Positions 37,582 to 45,266 of a DNA stretch of 64,000 bases are shown one piece after another. The stretch spans positions 124,001-188,000 of the forward strand of contig NZ_PKQK01000005.1 of the NCBI RefSeq assembly GCF_002968835.1. The letters run 5' to 3'. Each line of letters opens with the position of its first letter. The stretch's first letter is position 1. Origin of the DNA: Paenibacillus sp. PCH8. GTDB lineage: Bacteria; Bacillota; Bacilli; Paenibacillales; Paenibacillaceae. A program made the translations under genes and the position numbers. The notes under the pieces are model-generated. The model ran no database searches. It was not told the origin of the DNA and saw only the letters and a program-made list of their open reading frames with translations.

Positions 37582-38328
37582 ATGAACGAAGCCGCATCAA
37601 CGCTGGAGGGCTGGTATGCCCTGCATGATTTTCGCTCGATTAACTGGGCCGCCTGGAAAGCAGCCGATGATGAAGAACGCGCCGTAGCACTGGACGAGCT
37701 GGAGGAATTCTGGAAGGAATGGAAAGAAGTCGAGAATTCTTCCCAAGGAAGTACGGTCGTCTATACTGTTGTGGGACAAAAGGCTGACCTTGTCATGATG
37801 CACCTGCGTGAAACGCTGGAAGATCTGAAGGCGGTCGAGAATGCGTTCAACAAAACGATGTTTGCCCAGTACACCACCAAATCGTATTCCTATGTCAGTG
37901 TAGTGGAACTGAGCAACTACCTTAGCAAAGAAGGCGAAGATCCGATGCAGAACCCGGACATTATCGCCCGTCTGAAGCCTGTTCTACCACAACGCCAATA
38001 TATCTGCTTCTATCCAATGAACAAAAAGCGTGAGCTGAATGACAACTGGTACATGCTGTCCATGGATGAGCGTCGTACCATGATGCGCAGTCACGGCATG
38101 ATCGGCCGTAGTTATGCAGGTAAAGTGAAACAAATCATTACCGGCTCCGTTGGTTTCGATGATTGGGAATGGGGCGTTACGCTATTCGCAGATGATGCGC
38201 TTCAGTTCAAGAAACTCGTCTATGAGATGCGTTTCGATGAAGTAAGTGCCCGTTATGGCGAATTCGGTTCGTTCTATGTGGGAAGCTTGCTGAATGAAAG
38301 CACACTGGAAGAGATGCTGAAACTGTAA
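37582..38328 (+). CDS. hemQ: coproheme decarboxylase HemQ (chlorite dismutase family)
   Basis: Final enzyme of the Gram-positive coproporphyrin-dependent haem pathway, oxidatively decarboxylating coproheme III to haem b with peroxide. The 248 residues form two ferredoxin-like repeats. The family active-site stretch ICFYPMNKKRELNDNWY supplies Tyr144 and Lys148/149, and RSHGMIGRSYAGKV carries the proximal haem histidine H171. The frame opens with TTG at 37549, but GCAGGAGG lies inside that extension and sets the ATG at 37582. Two hairpin terminators follow. Confidence 0.95.
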   Translation: MNEAASTLEGWYALHDFRSINWAAWKAADDEERAVALDELEEFWKEWKEVENSSQGSTVVYTVVGQKADLVMMHLRETLEDLKAVENAFNKTMFAQYTTKSYSYVSVVELSNYLSKEGEDPMQNPDIIARLKPVLPQRQYICFYPMNKKRELNDNWYMLSMDERRTMMRSHGMIGRSYAGKVKQIITGSVGFDDWEWGVTLFADDALQFKKLVYEMRFDEVSARYGEFGSFYVGSLLNESTLEEMLKL

Positions 38329-38345
38329 TTTGTTTCATACATGCA

Positions 38346-38397
38346 AGGATCGTACAGCTTGCCTTCTATTGAGGCAGGCTGTACGATTCTTTTTAAT
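38346..38397 (+). terminator. hemQ terminator
   Basis: GATCGTACAGC-TTGCCT-tctattg-AGGCAG-GCTGTACGATTC followed by TTTTT. A strong stem just after the hemQ stop. Confidence 0.85.
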
Positions 38398-38413
38398 TTC
38401 AGGACAGCATAAC

Positions 38414-38460
38414 AAAAGCACCGCGGATATATCCTTTAAGGATTGCTCCGCGGTGCTTTT
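38414..38460. terminator. second, bidirectional terminator hairpin
   Basis: AAAAGCACCGCGGA and TCCGCGGTGCTTTT are perfect arms, with A/T tracts on both sides. It could insulate hemQ from the convergent unit that ends at 38710. Confidence 0.75.
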
Positions 38461-38532
38461 GTTCATACTTATTACGTACTTCAAGCTTGATTAGGATCTA
38501 TATAATTTGAATTGTTTAGTGTTTACACAAAA

Positions 38533-38704
38533 AACGGAAAGGACAGAAAAAACCTGAAAAAGCGAAGCTACAAGCTTTCTCCAAGAAAGCTACTTCGAAA
38601 GCATACACTTCGCCTTTATCGGAAGCATACGCTATCACCGGATTTTCCCTTTAACAAAAGGGAATCAAAAAATCTGGGGATAACAGCGATTGGAAGGTTA
38701 TATA
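38533..38704 (-). repeat. hairpin intergenic repeat family R1, copy 4 (inverted)
   Basis: The reverse complement shows the same order as copy 1: ATCGCTGTTATCCCCAGATT, GATTCCCTTTT, AAAATCCGGTGATAGCGTATG, CTTCCGAT, AGCTTTCTT, TTCTGTCCTTTCCG. It has an extra internal repetition of the GCATACGCT/AAGCGAAG modules. It lies directly downstream of the 84-codon gene. Confidence 0.75.
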
Positions 38705-38709
38705 AAGTC

Positions 38710-38964
38710 TTAATCCTCGTCCTCCTCATCAACCGCTTTCAGCGATTCGAGGAATTCGGCTGTGGCCCGGTCACGGTCACGCCCCTTCTCCTTCAACCGC
38801 TCAATCGCAGGCAAAATGAGAATATCCACTTCCTTCTGAACGATATAGGCCAGATCGTACTGATCCTGCTCCTCCAGATATCCACCCACCTGCATCAGGG
38901 CGTTGTATCGATCCAGTTCTTCACGCGTTAGTAGTCCCCTAACCTGAACACTGCAATGTCTCAT
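38710..38964 (-). CDS. unknown 84-residue acidic protein coupled to ndh
   Basis: I do not recognise this protein. It has 84 residues, is predicted helical and cytoplasmic, with no membrane segment, and ends in an acidic tail (DEEDED). Its ATG overlaps the stop of the upstream NADH dehydrogenase gene by four bases (ATGA), so it is translationally coupled and probably works with it. An R1 repeat starts immediately downstream. Confidence 0.7.
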   Translation of the reverse strand: MRHCSVQVRGLLTREELDRYNALMQVGGYLEEQDQYDLAYIVQKEVDILILPAIERLKEKGRDRDRATAEFLESLKAVDEEDED

Positions 38965-40154
38965 CCAAAGAACCGCCCTTTCTTCAGGACCAACGGAATA
39001 CCGCCAATAATGAACAGGTATCGTAAATCAACCAGTTTCTTCAACTGAGCTGCTTTCCAGCCTTTGTACTTCTTGCCACCTACAACGGCAATCGCTTCAC
39101 CTTTACCCAATGAGGCAACCGTACCTTTGCTCGTAAATACAAAAGGTTGTGGCTGTTTCTTGCGAATGGATGCCACGACGTTCTTCGCACAGTTGACACC
39201 CTGCTGCATCGCAATCTGGGCTGTAGGCGGATAAGGACGTCCTTCCGCGTTGAAGACAAGGGAATTATCACCGATGACATAAACATGCTCATGTCCCGGG
39301 GCACGTAGATAGTCGTCTACTTTCACTCGTCCCCGCATGACTTCAAGACCTGCCTGTTCCAGCAAAGAGTTACCACGAATACCGCCAGTCCATACGACTG
39401 TAGCTGCATCAAGCTTTTCACCCTCACCGACAATAACGCCATCCGGCAGACATTGCTTGATGGGAACACCTATTTTGAAGGTAACACCCTTCTTCTTCAA
39501 CACGTTCATCGCATGCTCCACCAGTTCCGGATCAAATCCAGGCAAGGCCGAAGGTGCTGCCTCTACATTGTAGATATGCACATGTTTGGGATTCACGTCG
39601 AACTCCTTACATAGTTGTGGAATACGGTCCGCAAGTTCAGCTACGAATTCAACACCACTGAAACCTGCTCCCCCAACGACAAACCGAATACGGTTTCGTT
39701 TGTTGTCGTTTTTGTACATCGCAAATTGATATTCGATGTGTTCTCGAATCAGTCGGACCGAGTTAATGCTGCGGATCGTCATGGCGTGGTCAAGCATACC
39801 TGGAATACCGAACGTCTCGGGTTCCCCGCCTAGTCCAATAATCAGATAGTCATAGGATAATGTGCCATCCTCCAGAATAATCTTCCGATCCTGTAGACGA
39901 ATCTCCTTCACAGAAGACTTGACCAGATCAATCTTGAACTCATCAATGAGCTTCGAAATGGAGACTCTCGCATGCTCAATGGTATCCGTGCCGGCTGCCG
40001 GCATATGTAGATGTGTTGTAATATAGTGATAATCATGCCGGTTCACCAATGTGACGTCGGCCTCGTTATAATTCAATTCCTTCTGCAGCCGCTGGGCTGT
40101 CAGAATCCCGCCATAGCCCGCGCCGAGGATGACGATTTTGGGAATACTGCTCAT
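38961..40154 (-). CDS. NAD(P)/FAD-dependent oxidoreductase, type II NADH dehydrogenase (YumB-like)
   Basis: Peripheral membrane flavoprotein predicted to pass electrons from NADH to menaquinone without pumping protons. Of 397 residues, the first Rossmann motif is VILGAGYGGILTAQRL (about 8-23), the second is VVGGAGFSGVEFVAELA (about 160-176), and VYVIGDNSLVFNAEGRPYPPTAQIAMQQG supplies the C-terminal FAD contacts. AAGGGG precedes the ATG. The yuiB/yumB/yumC neighbourhood matches Bacillus subtilis. A second, shorter relative (YutJ-like) lies at 57874. Confidence 0.9.
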   Translation of the reverse strand: MSSIPKIVILGAGYGGILTAQRLQKELNYNEADVTLVNRHDYHYITTHLHMPAAGTDTIEHARVSISKLIDEFKIDLVKSSVKEIRLQDRKIILEDGTLSYDYLIIGLGGEPETFGIPGMLDHAMTIRSINSVRLIREHIEYQFAMYKNDNKRNRIRFVVGGAGFSGVEFVAELADRIPQLCKEFDVNPKHVHIYNVEAAPSALPGFDPELVEHAMNVLKKKGVTFKIGVPIKQCLPDGVIVGEGEKLDAATVVWTGGIRGNSLLEQAGLEVMRGRVKVDDYLRAPGHEHVYVIGDNSLVFNAEGRPYPPTAQIAMQQGVNCAKNVVASIRKKQPQPFVFTSKGTVASLGKGEAIAVVGGKKYKGWKAAQLKKLVDLRYLFIIGGIPLVLKKGRFFG

Positions 40155-40291
40155 GTCTATACCCCTTCCGGTTTCGCTCGCACCAGCCCCAGATGGGGTG
40201 TTGATGCAAAATGCACTTACTTACAAATATTGATGAGGTCTTATCCATTATGACGACAAATGTTAACTTCGCGAATTTATTTTAACGTTTG

Positions 40292-40336
40292 AATCAATTT
40301 CATAACTCACTAAACATGGGTTTATGAAACTAGATT
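40292..40336. repeat. MITE-like element, copy B (partial)
   Basis: The left 45 bases of the element (AATCAATTTCATAACTCACT...TTTATGAAACTAGA) are present, then the match stops. GTTGTGAAATTAA near 40364-40376 may be the degenerate right end, which would make this an internally deleted copy. It lies in the 556-base yumB/yumC divergent region, where I otherwise see only the yumC promoter. Confidence 0.7.
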
Positions 40337-40586
40337 CGTTTGCACGCAAGTTATCGTTTTAAGTTGTGAAATTAACCACAAGTTTCCACAAAAAAGGTGG
40401 ATTGTCTTCACATTACATATTGACTCTAAATTAGACAAAAAAACACATAGTACAGGTCAAGGATATCTGTATTTCTGGTAAAGATCAAGGTTTTTTTTGT
40501 TATTTTTCATAACCTTTCATTTCCAATTTCATCCTATTCTCATCGGATCTTCATCAATTATTCTCAGATTCGTGACACAGTTAACT

Positions 40587-40614
40587 TTGCAACCCTGAAT
40601 ACACCGTTTATAAT
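40587..40614 (+). promoter_or_regulatory. candidate yumC promoter
   Basis: TTGCAA (40587-40592) and TATAAT (40609-40614), spaced 16 bases, lie about 97 bases upstream of the yumC start. Confidence 0.6.
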
Positions 40615-40710
40615 AGGAAAGACAGTTCAGCACCAATGCCGGTTACGATACGTAGCCTGCACTTTTTCTCTGTTCACTACCTATTAAAATATGAAAGGTG
40701 TTGTTGATTC

Positions 40711-41712
40711 TTGACTGCACAGATTTCCAGTCATGATATGACTGATTTGCTTATTATTGGTGGCGGACCTGCGGGTCTATTCGCCGCATTTTACGGTGGG
40801 ATGCGTCAAGCATCCGTTACACTGGTTGAAAGTATGCCACAGCTTGGCGGACAGCTTGCCGCTCTTTACCCGGAGAAATACATCTATGATGTAGCCGGAT
40901 TCCCGAAAGTAACTGCTCAGGAACTGGTGAATAACCTGGTGGAGCAAATGAGTCATTTTAACCCGAACATCCGCCTGGAAGAAAAGGTTGTATCGGTTGA
41001 GAAAAAAGCTGAACAACATTTCATTGTGAAGACGGATGAGAATGAATATCATGCCAAAGCCGTTATTATTACGGCTGGTGTAGGCGCGTTCGAACCACGC
41101 CGCCTGGAACTTGAAGGTGCTGCCAAGTTCGAGAAGAGCAATCTGCACTACTTCATCAATGACCTGAATGCCTTCGCTGGCAAAAAAGTACTGATCAGTG
41201 GCGGTGGTGACTCCGCTGTAGACTGGGCGCTCATGCTGGAGCCAATCGCTGAGCAAGTGACCCTGATCCATCGCCGGGACAAGTTCCGTGCGCATGAGCA
41301 TAGTGTGGAAAACCTCATGAATTCCAAAGTTAATGTCGTTACACCGACCGAAATCACGGAACTTCATGGTGATGATACCATTACCAAGGTAACTCTTGCA
41401 CACGTCAAAACCAAAGAAACACAAGAAATCGAAGTGGATGACGTTATCGTTAACTTCGGATTTGTCTCTTCTCTCGGACCCATTGCCGAGTGGGGAATTG
41501 AAATTGACAGCAACTCCATCGTTGTTGATTCCCGCATGGAAACGTCTATTCCAGGAATCTTCGCTGCCGGGGATATTACAACCTACCCAGGCAAACTGAA
41601 ATTGATCGCTGTCGGATTCGGTGAGGCCCCAACAGCAGTCAATAATGCGAAGGTATACTTCGATCCAGATGCCAAACTGTCCCCGGGACACAGCAGTAAC
41701 ATGAAACGCTAG
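40711..41712 (+). CDS. yumC: ferredoxin--NADP+ reductase (thioredoxin-reductase-like, YumC type)
   Basis: Homodimeric flavoenzyme of 333 residues that moves electrons between NADPH and ferredoxin. It has the FAD motif IIGGGPAGLFAAFYGGMRQA (about 13-32), SMPQLGGQLAALYPEKYIYD, the NADPH motif ISGGGDSAVDWALM and the C-terminal FAD contact GIFAAGDITTYPGKLKLIA. The CxxC pair of true thioredoxin reductases is absent. It starts with TTG at 40711 after GAAAGGTG; an ATG at 40737 is too far in. Close likeness to Bacillus YumC is clear by eye. Confidence 0.93.
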   Translation: MTAQISSHDMTDLLIIGGGPAGLFAAFYGGMRQASVTLVESMPQLGGQLAALYPEKYIYDVAGFPKVTAQELVNNLVEQMSHFNPNIRLEEKVVSVEKKAEQHFIVKTDENEYHAKAVIITAGVGAFEPRRLELEGAAKFEKSNLHYFINDLNAFAGKKVLISGGGDSAVDWALMLEPIAEQVTLIHRRDKFRAHEHSVENLMNSKVNVVTPTEITELHGDDTITKVTLAHVKTKETQEIEVDDVIVNFGFVSSLGPIAEWGIEIDSNSIVVDSRMETSIPGIFAAGDITTYPGKLKLIAVGFGEAPTAVNNAKVYFDPDAKLSPGHSSNMKR

Positions 41713-41742
41713 TTTCGCTAAATTAACATAAATGATACAAAA

Positions 41743-41789
41743 AAGGGTATCTTACTCCTGAATGAATCTATATCAGGAGGGATACCCTT
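41743..41789 (+). promoter_or_regulatory. hairpin burying the ribosome site and TTG start of the zinc-ribbon gene
   Basis: AAGGGTATC-tta-CTCCTGA (41743-41761) pairs with TCAGGAG-g-GATACCCTT (41773-41789) around an 11-base loop. The right arm contains the AGGAGGG ribosome site and the first two bases of the TTG start of the following gene. No T tract follows, so it is not a standard terminator. Confidence 0.65.
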
Positions 41790-42039
41790 GTCTTATATAT
41801 GCCCGCTGTGTAACGGTCTGGTTGTACCGGAGCAGGCTTGCCCCCACTGCCTTCAGGGACTGTCAGAATGCGGCAAATTGAACGACTACACCGGACCATA
41901 CAGCCCCTACGAATTCCAACCTTCCTCTGACACGGCAGACGAAGCCGAGAACGTTTGCAATCATGTGATGTACTGTCACCATTGTCAGACTCGTACGCTA
42001 TGTCCTGTCTCACTATGGGACTTGTCCGGAAACCTGTAA
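41788..42039 (+). CDS. small double zinc-ribbon protein, unknown
   Basis: 83 residues starting with TTG, set by AGGAGGGATACCC. Cysteine pairs CPLC and CPHC (about residues 5-20), then NHVMYCHHC and RTLCP, look like two zinc-binding knuckles. The middle is Tyr/Pro/Ser/Asp-rich. I do not recognise a named family. It lies between yumC and the convergent sda gene, and its translation start is sequestered in a hairpin. Confidence 0.75.
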   Translation: MSYICPLCNGLVVPEQACPHCLQGLSECGKLNDYTGPYSPYEFQPSSDTADEAENVCNHVMYCHHCQTRTLCPVSLWDLSGNL

Positions 42040-42060
42040 TATTGCCTGCAATGAGGATCT

Positions 42061-42204
42061 CTAGTGAAGAATGGCAGATACGTCGGTACCCAGTTTGCGC
42101 TTATGGATCTCTGCCAACAGCAGTGCGATGAAATCTCGTTCGAGATTCAACTCAATCGCCTTATGGTAGGAATCCAATAACATCTCATCGGATAACATAG
42201 CCAT
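42061..42204 (-). CDS. sda: sporulation histidine kinase inhibitor Sda
   Basis: 47-residue helical hairpin protein that blocks KinA-type sporulation kinases when DNA replication is active or disturbed. MAMLSDEMLLDSYHKAIELN and LERDFIALLLAEIHKRKLG match the Bacillus Sda pattern (LSDELLIESYxKAxELNLxRDFIxL). The ATG at 42204 is chosen over the extended frame (42246) because the family starts just before LSDE; a second ATG at 42198 is possible. Upstream are a good promoter and a cluster of DnaA boxes, matching the DnaA control known in B. subtilis. Confidence 0.88.
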   Translation of the reverse strand: MAMLSDEMLLDSYHKAIELNLERDFIALLLAEIHKRKLGTDVSAILH

Positions 42205-42241
42205 TTTCCGCCACAACCTTTCCTTTTTTTTCCTCAAAACT

Positions 42242-42270
42242 ATCATATCAGAGATTTATATAGAGAACAA
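42242..42270 (-). promoter_or_regulatory. sda promoter
   Basis: On the minus strand TTGTTC and TATGAT are separated by 17 bases, placing the transcript start about 30 bases before the sda ATG. The first DnaA box begins ten bases upstream of the -35. Confidence 0.65.
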
Positions 42271-42279
42271 GCGTTCTTG

Positions 42280-42379
42280 TTATCCACAACGATATGTGGA
42301 AATCCTGTGCATAGTTTGTTGATAAATGGTAAAAATGCTGATTGATCAACGTGTATAGTGTGGACAGTATTTATGCACA
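42280..42379. promoter_or_regulatory. DnaA-box cluster upstream of sda
   Basis: Perfect boxes TTATCCACA (42280-42288) and TTATGCACA (42371-42379), plus one- or two-mismatch boxes on the other strand: TGTGGAAAT (42295-42303), TGTGCATAG (42306-42314) and TGTGGACAG (42359-42367). Five boxes in 100 bases beside sda fit replication-coupled control. The remaining AT-rich stretch to 42561 shows nothing else. Confidence 0.8.
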
Positions 42380-42561
42380 GGTATGTTGTTAGTCGAACAG
42401 AACGTTTAACAGAATATTTTTTTCGGAATAAATTCATAGTTTCAAGAATGTGATGCGAGTATCTTACCCAACAATGTAAAATTCCAAACGTTTTTCATTC
42501 CATTTTCTACTATATATAATATCGGTTTTTCTTTGGTTTTCTTTAGCTTTTCCATCCATTT

Positions 42562-43221
42562 TCACTGAGGTCTGGTGTTTACTTCCAGAATCCATATCTT
42601 GCCTGAATGATCCAGTCCATAATCAAAACCAAGCTGACCCACGCCAGGAAACTGACTCTCCATAATATAAGTACATGTCAGTGTAAGTGAGCGCATCTCC
42701 CGGCGTTTGTGCCGACCTGATATGTGCGGCAGAGAGAGACCCAAGGCTCTTCTTCCGGATAGCATGGTGCCACCCTTACTCAGATTCGTTACACAGAGTC
42801 CCGGACGAGCGACCCGTCCCACCAGGGAACGGAATACCCAACCTCTCTCCGTCTTAACGACTTTGACTCTATAATCAACAGGTCTTCCTTGAATCGTTGC
42901 CAGATGAATTCCTTGCTGGATCAAGTATCTGCGTCTCGCCTTTACACGGATCAGAGAGCGATACATCTGCCCGTAACTTGCGAAAGAACGAGTGGTTTTC
43001 AGATGGGTGTATCGGTAGGCCCCTCCGCTTGCGGATACCCGGATGACACCGTAACCTCCGCCACCTACAATAGGTTTAATGTACACCATTCCATAACGAC
43101 TGAGCATGAGCAGCAGATTCCCCGAGTTGAACGCCTTGGTCTGTGGAATATGGACAGCCGCAACCGGGTATTTCATCAGTGCCGCTGTCTTCAGCCATTT
43201 GCTTGCAAGCTGTCTCGACAT
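42562..43221 (-). CDS. YheC/YheD family ATP-grasp protein (spore-coat associated type)
   Basis: 219-residue ATP-grasp protein of the YheC/YheD group, many of which are linked to endospores. Visible blocks are KWLKTAALMKYPVAAVHIP, the ATP-binding YIKPIVGGGGYGVIRVS, RYLIQQGIHLATIQGRPVDYRVKV and the metal-binding end KIWILEVNTRPQ. The protein stops right after the EVNTRP motif, where relatives usually run somewhat further. AAGGAGATCAACCC precedes the ATG. It is convergent with nothing close by. The substrate is unknown. Confidence 0.82.
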   Translation of the reverse strand: MSRQLASKWLKTAALMKYPVAAVHIPQTKAFNSGNLLLMLSRYGMVYIKPIVGGGGYGVIRVSASGGAYRYTHLKTTRSFASYGQMYRSLIRVKARRRYLIQQGIHLATIQGRPVDYRVKVVKTERGWVFRSLVGRVARPGLCVTNLSKGGTMLSGRRALGLSLPHISGRHKRREMRSLTLTCTYIMESQFPGVGQLGFDYGLDHSGKIWILEVNTRPQ

Positions 43222-43326
43222 GGGTTGATCTCCTTCCTTGGAACAATAGTCCTTCCTTATACATACTCAACAGGAGCCTTGCTTTCTTGTATGTTTGTCC
43301 ACGGCAGGGGCCCCTTTCCATGGAAC

Positions 43327-43428
43327 ATGTCCAAGGATGAAGGTGTGAAACGGGAACAAGAGCCTGGTTTACTTTTCAAACCAATCAATCTGTCGTATGC
43401 TACTAAGGAATGGCTTGGAAGGGCTTAA
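43327..43428 (+). CDS. possible 33-residue protein
   Basis: ATG to TAA frame encoding a hydrophilic 33-residue peptide (MSKDEGVKREQEPGLLFKPI then NLSYATKEWLGRA) that ends 30 bases before the next gene. No clear ribosome site is seen, so the call is weak, although the composition is protein-like. Confidence 0.3.
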   Translation: MSKDEGVKREQEPGLLFKPINLSYATKEWLGRA

Positions 43429-43458
43429 ATATGAGGATCTAAGGAGCGTTCAGAAGAA

Positions 43459-43713
43459 ATGGAAACATTTTTCAAATCACTGTATAGCGTAGCCTATTTT
43501 GCAATGTCGATCGTTCTGGTAGCCGTCACGGTACTTCTCTTTGTCACAGGTATCCGACTCTTTATTCAAAAGCGCAATCGCGGCTTTGCCGTGAGTTGTC
43601 TTATATTTGCCTGTTTCATCGTCTTTATCATTGTTGTTATGCTTACTACGCCCTTCTCTGCAACACCTCCGGGCTCGCCGGAAGCCATGGCCGCCCTACT
43701 TCACTTCGGGTAG
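43459..43713 (+). CDS. small two-helix membrane protein, unknown
   Basis: 84 residues with two strong hydrophobic helices (about 10-32 and 43-63) and a positive loop (QKRNRG) between them, so both ends face outward or the protein is a hairpin. AAGGAG lies about 12 bases before the ATG. It is 26 bases upstream of ppx on the same strand and probably cotranscribed. No family recognised. Confidence 0.7.
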   Translation: METFFKSLYSVAYFAMSIVLVAVTVLLFVTGIRLFIQKRNRGFAVSCLIFACFIVFIIVVMLTTPFSATPPGSPEAMAALLHFG

Positions 43714-43739
43714 TTGAAACTCTGTAGAAGGAGATGCTT

Positions 43740-45266
43740 ATGACACGTAATGAAACCTTAGGAATTATTGATATTGGCTCGAACTCCATTCGTCTTGTGA
43801 TATACGAACTGGACCATGACGGAGCCTATCGCATCATTCATGAAGACAAATACGCTGCTCGTCTGAGCAACGTTGTGGAACCGGATGGAACGATTCTGCG
43901 CCATTCACTGGATAACGCTATCACGGTCTTGCGTCAATTCAAGGCTACTTGCGAGGCGTATCAGACCAAACTAATCCGTGCGGCTGCTACGGCAGCGATT
44001 CGTAATGCGGTCAATGTTACGCTGATTATAGAGTGGTTGGAGACCGATACAGGGCTCACCATTGAATGTGTATCTGGAGATCGGGAGGCCTATTATGGTT
44101 TCCTGGGTGTCACCCAATCCATTGACCTGGAAGACGGTTACGTCGTGGACATTGGAGGCGGCAGTACTGAGATTACGGTCTTTCGGGATCGGAAAAGGTT
44201 ACATAGCATCTCCCTGCCCATTGGTGCTGTGAACTCTCACGCCCGTTATGGTGGTGAAGACCAATGGACTGAAGAAAATGTAACTGCGCTATGTAATGAT
44301 GTGATCCAGGCGCTCCGTGGACAGGATTGGATTCATGACCATCCCGGACTGCCACTCATTGGTCTCGGAGGCACGATGCGAACACTCGCCAAAGTGGAAC
44401 AGAAGCGTGTCCAGTATTCGCTGCCTGTCACTCATCATTTTGAGATTAGTGAGGAAGCGATGGAGAACATCGCTCGCTCCTTGCCACATCTAACCTCCGC
44501 ACAACGCAAAAAGGTACCTGGACTCGCCAAAGATCGCGCAGATATTATTGTTCCAGGCGTATTGATCCTGCGGACGATCTTCCGCTTGATTCAGGGAGAT
44601 TGCTATGTGGTTAGCGGAGCGGGATTGCGAGACGGATTGCTGCGAGACTTCCTGGCTTCGGGTCAGCCCGTGGTTCCGGATGCACTGAAGGACAGCATTC
44701 GCAATTTCCTTCATTTTGGTCCGCCTGTTCCGAAGAAACATCTGCACAGAGTTCATCAGGATGCACTTACACTGTATACGGCATTACAGGATGCCCCTCC
44801 TGAACAAGCAGATGCACGAATTCTGTACGCGTCCTCCATGCTGCACTTGGCTGGTCAGCAGATTAATTATTTCCGTTATACACAGCACTCGGCCTATTGG
44901 ATTATGAATGCTAGCATCTATGGACTTTCTCACCGGGAGACGATCCTTAGTGCCATCGCAGCTGATTATCATCCCAAAAGAAGAACGCCCCAGTTGCTGA
45001 GCAAGCACCAGGACATTCTGAAGGATTCGGATGAACAGCATGCTCATCGATTGGGCTCTCTGCTGTGCGTGGTGAAAGCCATCAATCGTGCCGAGAGCAT
45101 CGTTGCAATCGAAGCAACCAAAGAAAACGACTCGCTGCTGGTGAAGTTCACCTGTACAGCCGAGCCGTTACTTGAACTTAGCGACCTTGAAGAGGCCGTT
45201 AAGGATATGCAGGAAGCCTGGGGAGTTACGTTAAGACACTCCATTCAGCAGGCTTCCAAGGGATAA
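43740..45266 (+). CDS. ppx: exopolyphosphatase (Ppx/GppA family)
   Basis: Cytoplasmic phosphatase of 508 residues that removes terminal phosphates from polyphosphate (or acts on pppGpp). Actin-like ATPase fold motifs are IIDIGSNSIRLVIYEL (about 9-24) and VVDIGGGSTEITVF (about 138-151), with a helical HD-type C-terminal region (about 310-508). AAGGAGATGCTT sets the ATG at 43740; an in-frame ATG lies six bases earlier. It is convergent with ppk and overlaps it by 41 bases, so the antagonistic enzymes face each other. Confidence 0.93.
   Translation: MTRNETLGIIDIGSNSIRLVIYELDHDGAYRIIHEDKYAARLSNVVEPDGTILRHSLDNAITVLRQFKATCEAYQTKLIRAAATAAIRNAVNVTLIIEWLETDTGLTIECVSGDREAYYGFLGVTQSIDLEDGYVVDIGGGSTEITVFRDRKRLHSISLPIGAVNSHARYGGEDQWTEENVTALCNDVIQALRGQDWIHDHPGLPLIGLGGTMRTLAKVEQKRVQYSLPVTHHFEISEEAMENIARSLPHLTSAQRKKVPGLAKDRADIIVPGVLILRTIFRLIQGDCYVVSGAGLRDGLLRDFLASGQPVVPDALKDSIRNFLHFGPPVPKKHLHRVHQDALTLYTALQDAPPEQADARILYASSMLHLAGQQINYFRYTQHSAYWIMNASIYGLSHRETILSAIAADYHPKRRTPQLLSKHQDILKDSDEQHAHRLGSLLCVVKAINRAESIVAIEATKENDSLLVKFTCTAEPLLELSDLEEAVKDMQEAWGVTLRHSIQQASKG

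Noticed and set aside
40777..41691. 304-codon minus-strand frame opposite yumC
   Set aside because: yumC has clear family motifs and a ribosome site; the antisense frame has no start signal and low-complexity composition.
42247..42561. DnaA-box cluster as a replication origin
   Set aside because: No dnaA/dnaN neighbours, no unwinding element with the right layout, and the boxes abut the sda promoter, where DnaA regulation is known in Bacillus.
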